Below are positions 28,048 through 37,901 of a stretch of DNA of 64,000 nt, in pieces. A model generated the notes under the pieces. That model did not search any database. It saw only the letters and a list, made by a program, of their open reading frames with translations, and had not been told where the DNA came from. Numbering within the stretch: position 1 is the first letter of the stretch; the number at the start of each line of letters is the position of its first letter. Location: NCBI GenBank assembly GCA_963422445.2, contig OY729512.2, positions 5,952,001 to 6,016,000 on the forward strand, written 5' to 3'. The position numbers and the translations under genes are program-made. The stretch comes from G963422445 sp963422445. Its GTDB lineage: Bacteria > Pseudomonadota > Alphaproteobacteria > Thalassobaculales > Thalassobaculaceae.

Positions 28048-28780
28048 CGACCGGCCGGCCCTTCCAGGGAAGCCTGCTCGCCGACGACTTCCTTCGGGAA
28101 TCGATCGAGGGGCTGGCGGATTGGGACGACATGACGGACGCGACGCTCGACCATCTCAAGGCCGCGTTGCGCGGCTTGTTCGACGGCTTTCCCACGAACC
28201 GTTCGCCCAACGAGAGTCAGACCGAGGACGATCTGATCTGGCCCGTTCTGACCCGGCTCGGCTGGACGGAGAGTCTCAGGCAGCAGAATCTGTCAGCGCG
28301 CGGCCGCGAGGACGTTCCGGACGGCCTGTTGTTCGCCGATTCCGGCGCGAAGCAGCGCGCCAATGCCTTCGCCGAGGACTGGAGACGCTATGAGCACGGC
28401 ATGGCGGTCATGGAGTCGAAACGGTGGCTTCGACCGCTCGACCGCCGCTCGGGGCGACGGGGCGAGGAGTCCGCGCCGTCTACCCAGATGTTGCGGTACC
28501 TCCGGCGCATCGACGACCTGACCACGGGCAAGCTCCGCTGGGGCATTCTCACCAATGGCGCGCACTGGCGCCTGTACTACGCGGGCGCGCGGTCCGTCTC
28601 CGAACAGTTCTTCGAGATCGATCTCGCGGCGATCCTCGATGTTCCGGGACACAACGATGGCTTGGTCGCCCTTCCGGCCGATACCCGGCGACACTGGCTG
28701 AAGGTATTCGCGCTTGTCTTTCGGCGGGAGTCCTTCGTTCCTGGCGCCGCAGATGGGCAGACATTTCACCAGCGAGCGGT
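28044..28780 (+). pseudogene. N-terminal part of an Eco57I-like restriction-modification gene
   Basis: About 245 codons from ATG 28044 read QTEDDLIWPVLTRLGWTESL, RQQNLSARGREDVPDGLLFA, VMESKRWLRPLDRRS, TQMLRYLRRIDDLTTG, WGILTNGAHWRLYYAGAR and LVFRRESFVP. This matches the N-terminal nuclease-like region of large single-chain type II/IIG methylase-restriction proteins; E-x-K in VMESKRW fits a PD-(D/E)xK site. After FHQRA the sequence changes to transposase. The methyltransferase domain is absent. It overlaps vapC by 4 bases, so the original operon likely paired a toxin-antitoxin with restriction. Confidence 0.65.
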
Positions 28781-31700
28781 TGCGGTTCCGCCGCCGGTCG
28801 GGGGTCCGGACCGCATCTGGGAGGCCGAGGAGCAAACGCATTTGGCCGGCACCGGGCTCGGCGCGCGCATCAATGCCTACGGACCTAGTGTCCCGTTCTC
28901 GTAATTCGTACAATTCTGAGGGGGTTTGCGATGCGGGGGCACTGTGATGCGACGGTCGGCGGAGATCAAGCTGGGTGAAGTTGAGCGTAGCGAGCTGGAA
29001 CGGCTTGCACGGGGCCGAAAGGTCTGGCGGTCCCTGTCGGATCGGGCGCACATTGTGCTTCTGGCAGCCGAGGGGCTGACCAACGTGCAAATCGCCAACG
29101 CGCTCGACATCAACAATCTCCCCGCCAGGAAGTGGCGCAACCGTTTTGCCGAACAGGGCATGGACGGGCTCGAAGACGAGCCGCGGCCCGGCCGCGGTGC
29201 ATCGATGATGACGCCGTGGCCGAGGTGGTGCGCAAGACGCTTGAAGAGAAGCCTCGGGATGCGACGCACTGGAGCACGCGCTCGATGGCCCGCGAAACGG
29301 GCTACGCGCCGTCGACGATCCACCGTATCTGGCAGGCCTTTTCGCTGCAGCCGCACCGGCGCGAGACTTTCAAGCTATCTGCGGACCCCTACTTCGTGGA
29401 CAAGGTGCGCGACATCGTCGGGCTCTACGTGGACCCGCCGCAGCATGCCATGGTGCTCTGTCTGGACGAGAAATCCCAGGTTCAGGCCCTTGATCGCACC
29501 CAGCCACTGCTGCCGCTGCGCCCTGGCCAGATCGAGCGACGCACCCATGACGACAAGCGCAACGGCACGACCTCGCTGTTCGCCGCCCTCGACATCGCCA
29601 CCGGCGCGGTCATCGGCAAGTGCTTCCGCCGCCACCGAAGCCGGGAGTTCCGCAGGTTCCTGGACCACGTCGAGGCCAACGTGCCCGAGGATCTCGACAT
29701 CCACATCGTCATGGACAACTACTCGACGCACAAGACGAAGGAAGTCCGCGACGGGTTCGCCAAGCGGCCTTGCTGGCACGTGCACTTCACCCCGACATCT
29801 GCCTCATGGCTCAACCAGGTGGAGAGGTTCTTCGCCAATCTGACGGAGAAGCAGATCAGGCGCGGGGTGCACCGCTCGACCGTTGAGCTCGAGCAGGCGA
29901 TCACCGAGTATATCGAGGCGGTCAACGAGGACCCCAAGCCGTTCCGACGGCACAAGTCGGCCGGCGAAATCCTCGCCGCCATCAAGCGCTTCTGACGGAG
30001 AACCCGCGAACTCGCGCCAACTCACTCATAACTGTGCGAACTTCGGAATTAGGACACTAGGTACGATGCTGGACGCCGAGCATCCGCTGGGGGCCGGTCT
30101 GCATGTCGGGCGGCCGCTGCGTATCTGGTCGGCTCAGATCACGGCTGGCTCGGCGGTTGCGTGGTTGGAGCCCCGGCCCTAGTCCTGAAGCCGCGCGACC
30201 GGTGGATCGGCCGGGATGCGGCCGACCGGAAGGCCCATCTCGACCGGATGGTCGGACTGGCACGGTTTCTCATCCGTCCCGGTCTGGCCTGCCGAACCCT
30301 GGCCTCGACGGTGCTCGGCCTGTGTCTCGGCCGCCTGGCCGACGATAATGCGGCCCGCTATGGCGTTGCCCCGCTGCCGGTCGAGACCTTTGTCGGTCCG
30401 GCGCATGGCGGGATCAGCTTGCGGGCGACGAACCGGATCCATGTCGGCATGACGGCCGGGCGCGGGCGGTGCTCCGCCGCGGGGGCGCAAGTGCCGGCGA
30501 AGGGGATCCGGATGTATCCGCTGGTGCGCGACTGGCGGCGACGCCTGGGGGTGGCCGGGCCGGCCGTGTTGCTGCCACCACAATCGGCCTGGCGGCTGGC
30601 GCCGGGCGAGGGGCTTGACAGAGACCATTGGGCGCAGACTGAATTCGGTGGGGCGCCGGTCGGCAAGGCGGCGCTGGCCAGGCGCTTGGTGGCCAGCGCG
30701 CGGATCCAGGCGACGGCGCCGATGAAGACAGTCTTTACGGCCGCTTGCGGCGATGCGGCAGCGGTGCAGGGGTCTTGTCGGATGATCGACTGTCCCGACG
30801 ACCCGGCTCTGACACTGGAGGCTATCCTGGCGCCGCACCGGGCGCGGACGCCATGCCGCATGCGGGCACAGTCGACGGTTTTGGCGATCCAGGACGGCAG
30901 CGACCTGAATGTTGCGACGCCCTGGGCCTGCAAAGGTCTCGGCGTGATCGCGAAGGCCAGAGGGTCTGCCGGGACGCTGGGCCTGCACAGGCCTACGACC
31001 TTTGCAGTCAACACCGACGGCGTGCCGCTGGGCCTTCCACGCATCGCGTTCGAGGCGCCGGACGGTCAGGCGGAGAAGAGCAAACCGACGGCGGACAAGA
31101 AGACGCAGTGCTGGTTGCAGGGCTGGCGCGACATCACCCGGCTGACGGCCGGTCTGGCCAACACCCGGGTGATCGCGGTGATGGACCGCGAGAGCGATGC
31201 CATCGATCTGTTCTGCGCCTGGCGCGACGAGGGCGGGGCCGACCTGCTGGTCCGCACGACGCATGGCCGGGGTCTTGCCGAGGAGACGACCCTGTTCGAA
31301 ACGATGCGGGCGGCGCGGGGCCCGACGGCCTTCGCCGGGCGCGAGGCGCGTCCGGCGCAGTGCGCCCGGCGCTGGCAGACGGTCGACCTGCCGATCCCGA
31401 AATGCCGGAGCTCGGAGCTGACCCGGTGACGCTGACCCTGGTTCACCTGCGCGAGGACGCAGTACCGAAAGGCGGCGAGAGGATCGAATGGATGCCGATC
31501 ACGACGCTGCCGGTCGGCAGCGTCAAACAGGCGCAGGAGGTCGTCGAGCTGTATGCGCTGCGCTGGCGCATCGAGGAGTATCACAGGATCCTGACATCCG
31601 GCTGCGGTGTCGAGAAGATCGCCCGGACCACTACCGAACGGATCAAGCGCGCCGTGACCATCAACGCCGTCATCGCCTGGCGGCTCGCGACCCTGCTCAG

Positions 31701-32019
31701 ACACGATACTTCGGAACGGCCGGCCGCAGCCATGCTGTCCGAAACCGAAATCAACCTGCTGCACGACGATGCCATAAGCCAGAACGGCGCCGCGGCGGAC
31801 CGGGCCGAACACACGTCCCTGTCCCTCGGCCGCGCGGTCATGCTGATCGCAAGGCTCGGGGGGATATCTCAACCGCAAGGCCGACGCCCGTCTGGCCATC
31901 AGATCGTCCGGGACGGGTATACCCGCCTCGCCATCGGAACACGGACGATGGAGCGGTTCATGGACAATGGCCCCAAAAGTCCGTTCTACAAGCAATACGC
32001 ACAGAGAAAAAATGACTAA
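28781..32019 (+). pseudogene. DruA-like/IS4-family transposase split by IS630
   Basis: The start (RIWEAEEQTHLAGTGLGARI) lies left of the IS630 copy. After it come HPLGAGLHVGRPLR, LVGSDHGWLGGCVVGAPALV, LKPRDRWIG and VETFVGPAHGGISLRATN, as in the DUF4338/DruA domain. The Tn5-like catalytic region follows: VLAIQDGSDLNVATPWACKG, VIAVMDRESDAIDLF and YALRWRIEEYHRILTSGCGV. Frames change near 30080-30150 and at about 31425, besides the IS630 insertion. The full protein would exceed 700 residues. The left end of the element is not defined because it is fused to the restriction-gene remnant. Confidence 0.65.
28886..30057 (+). mobile_element. IS630-family element with TA target duplication
   Basis: TA lies at 28884-28885 and 30058-30059, and both ends start GTGTCC and share TAATTC (CCTAGTGTCC outward on both sides). 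The transposase reads from ATG 28947: MRRSAEIKLGEVERSELERL, LAAEGLTNVQIANALDI. It then shifts frame near 29200 and continues THWSTRSMARETGYAPSTIH, MVLCLDEKSQVQALDRTQP, HIVMDNYSTHKTKEV and HFTPTSASWLNQVERFF to the stop near 29995. The single frameshift is the only defect seen. It is the same subfamily as the split IS630 at 3242-5873. Confidence 0.88.
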
Positions 32020-32039
32020 TGGGCAGGGTGCAGGACTGA

Positions 32040-33858
32040 GAGCCTGACCTAAACTGGTTGGGTGGTCTCGCATGGTGTATCTTCGTGGGTGAACACTCAC
32101 ACCATGGGGGCACATCATGCCCTGGAACGAGACCACCCGGAAGCAGTATGGCCGTAAGACGGAGCGTTACGAAAAACGATCTGACCGATGCCGAGTGGGC
32201 CTTGCTGGACGCGCTTCTTCCACCGTCGCGCCGGCTTGGTCGTCCCCATCAGGTGAATCTGCGCGACGTGGTGAACGCGATTACCTGCATGTTCTGGACA
32301 GGGTGCTGTTGGCGGGCATGACCGAAGGATTTCCCGGCGTTTACGACGGTTCAGACCTATTTCTACGCGTGGTCCCGGTCGGGGTGTTGGAGCAGGTTTG
32401 CGCCCGTTTTACGACGCTCGAGCGGCTCCGGTCGGGGCGTAGTGCGGACCCGAACGCGGCCATCATCGACGGTCGAAGCGGGCAGCGAGGAATGCGGCGA
32501 CGATGCCGGCAAGACGATCAAGGGCAGCAAGCGTCACCTTGCCGTTGACGTCGACGGCAACACGCTTGCCGCCCAGGTCCATCCGGCGCATATCCAGGAC
32601 CGAGATGGCGCGCGTCCCTTGTTGCTGGCGTTGCAGGCCGGTCAGAACACGGTGCAGATCGTGTTTGCCGACGGCGCCTGTGGCGGCAACAAGCTGGCAA
32701 GCACGCTCAAGGAAGCGAATTACCCGATCACTGTGGAGGTCATCGGCAAACCCAGGGATACCAAGGGGGTCGTCGTCATGTCCCGGCGCTGCGTAGTCGA
32801 ACGCAACTTCGGATGGCTGCGCCGCTGTTGGCGCCTCTTCAGAGACTTCGAGCGATCCATCGCCAGTGCCCTCGCTTGGCTCTGATCCGTGTTCTCATGC
32901 GCCGCCTCGGACGCATGCAAATCACTGTCACTAAGAGCTTCTTGCAAAATTACCGGCCCGACCGGTTTTTTGCCTTCTCGAGGCTGATTTTGTTGTCGAT
33001 GACCCTTGGCTCGACCCTATCCGATCTCTGGCGCCGATTTCAAGGGGAACTTTTCCCTGCGTTGGCCGAGGCGGTCGGTCCTCTCCTGGAGACGCACAAG
33101 CGTTTCGTGACAGCTCTCGATCTCGTCAAGGTGGAGGGCTTCGTCGATGGGGTGTGGACCGGTCCGGGTCGGCCCCGGGAGGATCGCCAGGCGCTGGCCC
33201 GTGGCTTCATCGCCAAGGCGGTATGGGATCTGCCGACGACCCGCCACCTGATCGACAGGCTCAAGGTGGACCCGACGTTGCGCCGACTGTGCGGCTGGTC
33301 GCGTGTCGCGAAGATCCCGCGTGAAGCGACGTTTTCGCGGGCGTTTATCGATGTCAATCCGCGCCGGGACAAGGACCTCAAGGAGGCGCGAGACCGGGAG
33401 GCCCGGGCCCGGCGTGCAATAGGCCATGTCGATCCCGAGACCGTGCGGTTCCGGATCCGGTCCGGTGTCGAGAGGACCAACGCCCGCCTCAAGGATGAGT
33501 GTGGCGGGCGCCATGTCCGCGTCCGCGGACATTCCAGGGTCGCCTGCCATCTCATGTTCGGCATCCTGGCCCTGGCGGCTGACCCGTTGATACGTCTCGC
33601 CGTCCCATAGCGCGGCTCCGACAACGCATGCCGACCCTTCACGGCCCTCTCGAAGAGAGTGGCCCGGAGAGGCGTGTCCCGATGTCCACAAAGGTCCCTG
33701 TTTGATCTCATCGTCTCTGATGAGACACCGCGAATCCATGGATTCCGACCTCCAGGTGCAGAGGTGACCGGGATCAACCGACCGATCCGGGCTCACCGGA
33801 CCCTGGGGCAGGAATTTTGCAAGAGATTCACTAATTGATACCATTATGATTCAGACAC
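32040..33858 (+). mobile_element. IS1031-like IS5 element carrying a nested ISa copy
   Basis: The left end GAGCCTGACCTAAA and right end (reversed) GTGTCTGAATCATAAT are flanked by TGA at 32037-32039 and 33859-33861. The frame MPWNETTRKQYGRKTERYE shifts near 32170. The later frame (32460-32885) has KGSKRHLAVDVDGNTLAAQV, FADGACGGNKLAST and VVERNFGWLRRCWRLF. The ISa copy E at 32935-33829 interrupts the last 120 bases. It is dead through frameshifts and the insertion. It is the sister of 10145-11087. Confidence 0.78.
32935..33829 (+). mobile_element. ISa copy E: internally deleted, short leader
   Basis: It has the same 531-base in-frame deletion as copy B (EATFSRAF joined to IDVNPRRDKD) and the same leader deletion as copy C (TTGTTGTCG joined to ATG at 32999). 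The remaining frame ends at 33610 (203 residues). ACTAA occurs on both sides (32930-32934 and 33830-33834), consistent with a 4-5-base target duplication. Two catalytic acids are absent, so movement would need a transposase from another copy. Confidence 0.9.
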
Positions 33859-33861
33859 TGA

Positions 33862-34015
33862 GAGCGCGTCGAGCGCTGCCAGTTCCGGAGGGATAGCGTC
33901 GCTCAAATGATTATGCCCAAACCACAGATCCGAAAGGTTCGCGAGCTGGCCAAGCTCCGGCGGGATCGGGCCGGTCTCGTCGTTGCGGCCATGGCAGATC
34001 GTCATCGCCGCGAAT
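33862..34015 (-). pseudogene. Leucine-rich-repeat protein fragment
   Basis: In one minus-strand frame, from about 34015, the DNA reads CHGRNDETGPIPPELGQL, ANLSDLWFGHNHLSDAIPPE and LAALDALSVSES, then a stop close to the IS5 element end. These are two plant-type leucine-rich repeats (GPIPPELGxLxNLxxLxLxxNxL). The rest of the protein is absent on both sides. Confidence 0.65.
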
Positions 34016-34125
34016 ATGGATCATATGCAATGATAAGTCGTTCATGTTGTGTCACCATGCCGATCAGCATAAGGCGGCCAGAGACTCGCCCCACCAGAGA
34101 GAGATCAAGATTGGAGATTTTGAGC

Positions 34126-35515
34126 ATGGAAAAGGTCTTTCAGTTCTCGAACATGCATCATGAGCTGATGACCCGAGACGAAACCTACGTCTATAGGTTG
34201 GCGCTACGAGCCGCGGGTCATCTTCGAAAGCGGACACGGCATCATGCTGAAGGATGTGGACGGTCGGGAGTATTTCGACCTCACGTCCGGAATGATGTGC
34301 ATGGTTCTCGGTCACAGCCACCCCGAGCTGACCGAGACGATACGATCACAGGCGGACAAGCTGATTCACCAGTCGTCATGGTACTCCAACCCATGGCTGA
34401 TCGAGTTCGCGGAACTGATCGCAAGGACCTTGCCTGGCGACCTCAACGTGGTGAATTTCGCAGTCACCGGGTCCGAAGCGAACGAAATCGCGATGCGCAT
34501 GGCGCTCGGCGTGACCGGCCGTTACGACATCGTTTCGGTCATTCGCGGTCTGCACGGCGGCAGCCTTGCAGCCGAAGCCGTGACAAGTGTTGGCGGTGGC
34601 CGCAAGGCGCATCTGGGTCCCCTGTTGATGCCATCACATCGCAACGCGATCTACGCGCCGCTCTGTTACCGCTGCCCGGTGAATCTCGAATATCCCGAGT
34701 GCAACATCGCCTGTCTGAAACACAGCGAGGAATTGATGGAGCACATCACCAGCCGCGATCCCGCCTTGATCATGGCAGAAACAATTCCCGTTGCCGGTGG
34801 CATGGTCGTGCCGCCGCCTGACTGGCTGCCGCACCTGCGCGATCTCGCCGACCGCTGGGGCGCCCTGCTGATGCTCGATGAAGCACAACTGGCGCCTGCC
34901 AAGACCGCCAGCATCTGGGCTTTCGAACAGTATGACGTCGTGCCGGATATCGTGACCTTCGGCAAAGGGATGACGGCCGGGATGGGCATCGCCGGAACCG
35001 TGACGACGCCTACTATAGCCGAACAGGCGCGTGACAGGGCCGGCCTGCCGTGGGCCGGCACGTATTCCGGCGATCCGCTGCCGGCCGCGGTCGGGCTCAA
35101 GCAGCTTCAGATCGTCCTGCGCGACAATCTGGCAGACCAAGCCGTCGCTCTCGGTGAAAAACTCCATTCCGGCCTCGCCGCTCTTGCAACCCGTTACGAC
35201 GTCATCGGCGATGTTCGCGGGACGGGGCTTTACTACATGCTGGATATCGTGGAGAGCCCCGACAGCCGGCGGCCGGATCCGGAAATGGCCGAACGCATTC
35301 GCTACAATGCTCTGCTCGAAGGTCTCGTGTTGATCGCGGTAAAGAATTTCGTGCGCATCTGCCCGGCGCTGATAATCAGCGAAGCGGAAATCGAAGAGAT
35401 CCTGCATCGCCTGCAAATCGCGGTCCAGCGATCCATCGAAGGACACCCTCAAGATCTGAATTACGCGACCTCAAGCTCGCTCGCCGGCCGGCCGGCCGCC
35501 AAGGCCGGAACCTGA
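34126..35515 (+). pseudogene. Class III aminotransferase, 5' frameshift
   Basis: From ATG 34126 (GGAG about 10 bases upstream) the protein begins MEKVFQFSNMHHELMTRDET and VYR. Near 34196 the frame changes and resumes as WRYEPRVIFESGHGIMLKDV, running to the stop at 35515. If translated from the internal ATG 34244 the product has 423 residues but lacks the normal N-terminus. The PLP site is K241 in VTFGKGMTAGMG and the cofactor aspartate is D212 in LMLDEAQLAP. TGSEANEIAMRMALG, SGDPLPAAVGL and IGDVRGTGLYY resemble 2,2-dialkylglycine decarboxylase and related omega-aminotransferases. A single-base sequencing or assembly error could also explain the shift. Confidence 0.8.
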
Positions 35516-35810
35516 AACTATGACAGCAATTCGCGACATAAAATACGAATGTCGCTGCAACAGAATTGTCCGACACAACCACGCGTCTGGAGATACCGGA
35601 TCCGGGTTCCTGATCGAAGCGGGGGCCTGCTGTCCGTCAATCGCCTGTCGTCATGTCATCCTGCCTCGACAGGACGATGGCCAGCTTGCCAGCCAACCGA
35701 TTACCATGCCGCCTGTCCGCTAGAGATCTGCAGATCGTGATCCTGCAGCCACTAGTGGTATTGAGTCCGGACGTTCGTTGCCACGGCCATAAACCATCCC
35801 GGAGACCGTC

Positions 35811-37901
35811 ATGCCACATAGACTTGGTGTCGATATCGGCGGCACCTTCACTGATTTCGCGCTGGTTGACGACAGCACCGGAGAACTGACGATACACAAG
35901 GAACTGACGACACAACATGCGCCGGCAGACTGTGTACTTTCGGGTCTGTCCACCCTGCTCGACCGGACTGGCGTCCCGATCCCCGATATCACCGTGATCG
36001 CCCATGGTACGACCCTCGTGACCAATGCTGTGGTCGAACGGCGTGGCGCCCATACCGGCATGCTCGTGACCAGGGGATTTCGGGACGTTCTCGACATTGC
36101 GATGGAACGCCGGTTCGATCTGTTCGACCTTCGAATCGAATTCGCCAATCCCGTCGTTGCGCGGGCAGATCGAATCGAAATCGATGAACGCATCATGTTC
36201 GACGGCACGATCGAAAAATCGCTCTCTGCCGACGATGTCGAGACTGCGGTCACTCATCTCGTCGAAGAGTGCGGGATAGAGGCGTTGGCAATCTGTTTCC
36301 TGCATTCCTATGCCGCTCCCCGGCACGAAGAACTGGCCAGGACAATCGTGACCCGCCGGTTCCCGCAATTACGCGTCACAACATCGTCGGACGTGCTGCC
36401 GTTCATGCGCGAATACGAACGCTGGTCGACAACCACGATCAACGCCTATGTGCAGCCGCTCACGGACCGGTATCTGAAAAGCTTGGAAACCGGTCTCTCC
36501 GAGATCGGTTTTGCCGGCAGGCTTCTGGTCATGACCTCTTCCGGCGGCATGATTACGCCGCCGATCGCACGCCGCTTCCCTGTCAGATTGATCGAGTCCG
36601 GCCCGGCGGCTGGTGCGCTCATGGCCGCGTTCCTCGGAAACCGTCTGGGCGAGACCGACCTGCTATCCTTCGACATGGGCGGTACCACCGCCAAGGGTGC
36701 CCTCATTCGCCACGGACGACCGCTGCGACGATACGAGTTCGAGGTTGCGCGTGAATACGGGTTCAAGGCCGGCAGCGGTCTACCCTTGCGGATCCCCGTC
36801 ATCGACATGATCGAGATTGGGGCCGGCGGCGGATCAATCGCCGAAACCGACGAACGCAAGCTTCTGGTGGTCGGTCCACGTAGCGCCGGAGCCGATCCGG
36901 GTCCTGTCTGCTATGACCGCAACGGTGAGAAGGCGACCCTGACCGACGCAAATCTCAGGCTCGGCTATCTGGTAAGTGACGGCTTCCTCGGCGGCCGCAT
37001 GAAACTGAACGCAGCAGCTGCCAAACGCATCATCAGCGATACGGTCGCAGCAACGCTCGATGTTGACGATACGCGCGCCGCCTGGGGTATCCATGAAATC
37101 ATCAACGAAGATGTCGCCCGGGCCTTTCGGATCCACGCATCGGAAGTCGGTTTCGACTACCGGCGGTGCGCGATGGTGGCCTTCGGCGGCTCCGGCCCGG
37201 CGCACGCCATCCGTGTCGCCCGCAAATTGCGGATACCAAAGGTCATCTTCCCGGTCGGCGCCGGTGTCATGTCAGCGATCGGCCTGCTGACAACACCGAT
37301 TTCCTACGCCACCTTGCGGTCTGAACAAATCGCGCTCGACGCCCTTGATCAGGCCGGTTTCGAAGCGGGTTTTCTCCCGGTTGAACGTCAGGCTCGCGAT
37401 CTTCTGATCGAAGCCGGCGTCGCACCCGATGCGATCGAGTTGGAGCGGCGCCTTGACATGAGATTCCAGGGACAGGGCCATGAAGTGGAAGTCCCGATAC
37501 CTGACCAGATCGACCTTGCTGATCTTGGCGATCGTTTCCGGCAGGTTTACGCCGAAGTCTTCACCTCGACACCGATGGATGCGGGAATCGAGATCGTCAA
37601 CTGGAAAATCGAGGCTAACGGCCCACGCCCGGATTTCGCGGAAGACTATCGACCATTCTCCGGCCCCCGAGACGGTCCGGTCCAGGTCGGCACCGTACAA
37701 TCCTGGGACGACAAGGCGATGGCTTTCGGGCCTTGGCCTCTTGTCGACCGCTATGCCCTTGATGTCGGCCGGACAGTCGATGGGCCTGCGCTGATCCTCG
37801 AAAACGAGGCAACAACCGTGGTCGGCTCCGGTGACCGGATCACGGTCGACAATCTGGGCAATCTGGTGGCAGTTTTGACATCGAATGGAGCCGCGGAATG
37901 A
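35811..37901 (+). CDS. hyuA: Hydantoinase/oxoprolinase subunit A (HyuA)
   Basis: The 696-residue protein has the actin-like ATPase fold of HyuA/5-oxoprolinase A: LGVDIGGTFTDFALV at the N-terminus, HGTTLVTNAVVERRG near 66, LLSFDMGGTTAKGALI near 282, EIGAGGGSIAE near 338, GPRSAGADPGPVCY near 355 and VAFGGSGPAHAI near 460. With subunit B it uses ATP to open hydantoin- or oxoproline-like rings. The stop overlaps the hyuB start (ATGA at 37898-37901). The upstream aminotransferase may belong to the same amino-acid-type pathway, but that is an inference. Confidence 0.92.
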   Translation: MPHRLGVDIGGTFTDFALVDDSTGELTIHKELTTQHAPADCVLSGLSTLLDRTGVPIPDITVIAHGTTLVTNAVVERRGAHTGMLVTRGFRDVLDIAMERRFDLFDLRIEFANPVVARADRIEIDERIMFDGTIEKSLSADDVETAVTHLVEECGIEALAICFLHSYAAPRHEELARTIVTRRFPQLRVTTSSDVLPFMREYERWSTTTINAYVQPLTDRYLKSLETGLSEIGFAGRLLVMTSSGGMITPPIARRFPVRLIESGPAAGALMAAFLGNRLGETDLLSFDMGGTTAKGALIRHGRPLRRYEFEVAREYGFKAGSGLPLRIPVIDMIEIGAGGGSIAETDERKLLVVGPRSAGADPGPVCYDRNGEKATLTDANLRLGYLVSDGFLGGRMKLNAAAAKRIISDTVAATLDVDDTRAAWGIHEIINEDVARAFRIHASEVGFDYRRCAMVAFGGSGPAHAIRVARKLRIPKVIFPVGAGVMSAIGLLTTPISYATLRSEQIALDALDQAGFEAGFLPVERQARDLLIEAGVAPDAIELERRLDMRFQGQGHEVEVPIPDQIDLADLGDRFRQVYAEVFTSTPMDAGIEIVNWKIEANGPRPDFAEDYRPFSGPRDGPVQVGTVQSWDDKAMAFGPWPLVDRYALDVGRTVDGPALILENEATTVVGSGDRITVDNLGNLVAVLTSNGAAE

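Noticed and set aside
27377..34015. The IS-rich region considered as one composite transposon carrying vapBC.
   Set aside because: No pair of identical elements in proper orientation with a joint target duplication bounds it. The elements have independent duplications of their own.
35746..35762. CCACTAGTGG palindrome followed by TATTGAGTCC, resembling the CTAGTGG ends of the MITE/IS630.
   Set aside because: It is only ten bases and could be chance. Nothing else of the element is present, so it was not called a footprint.
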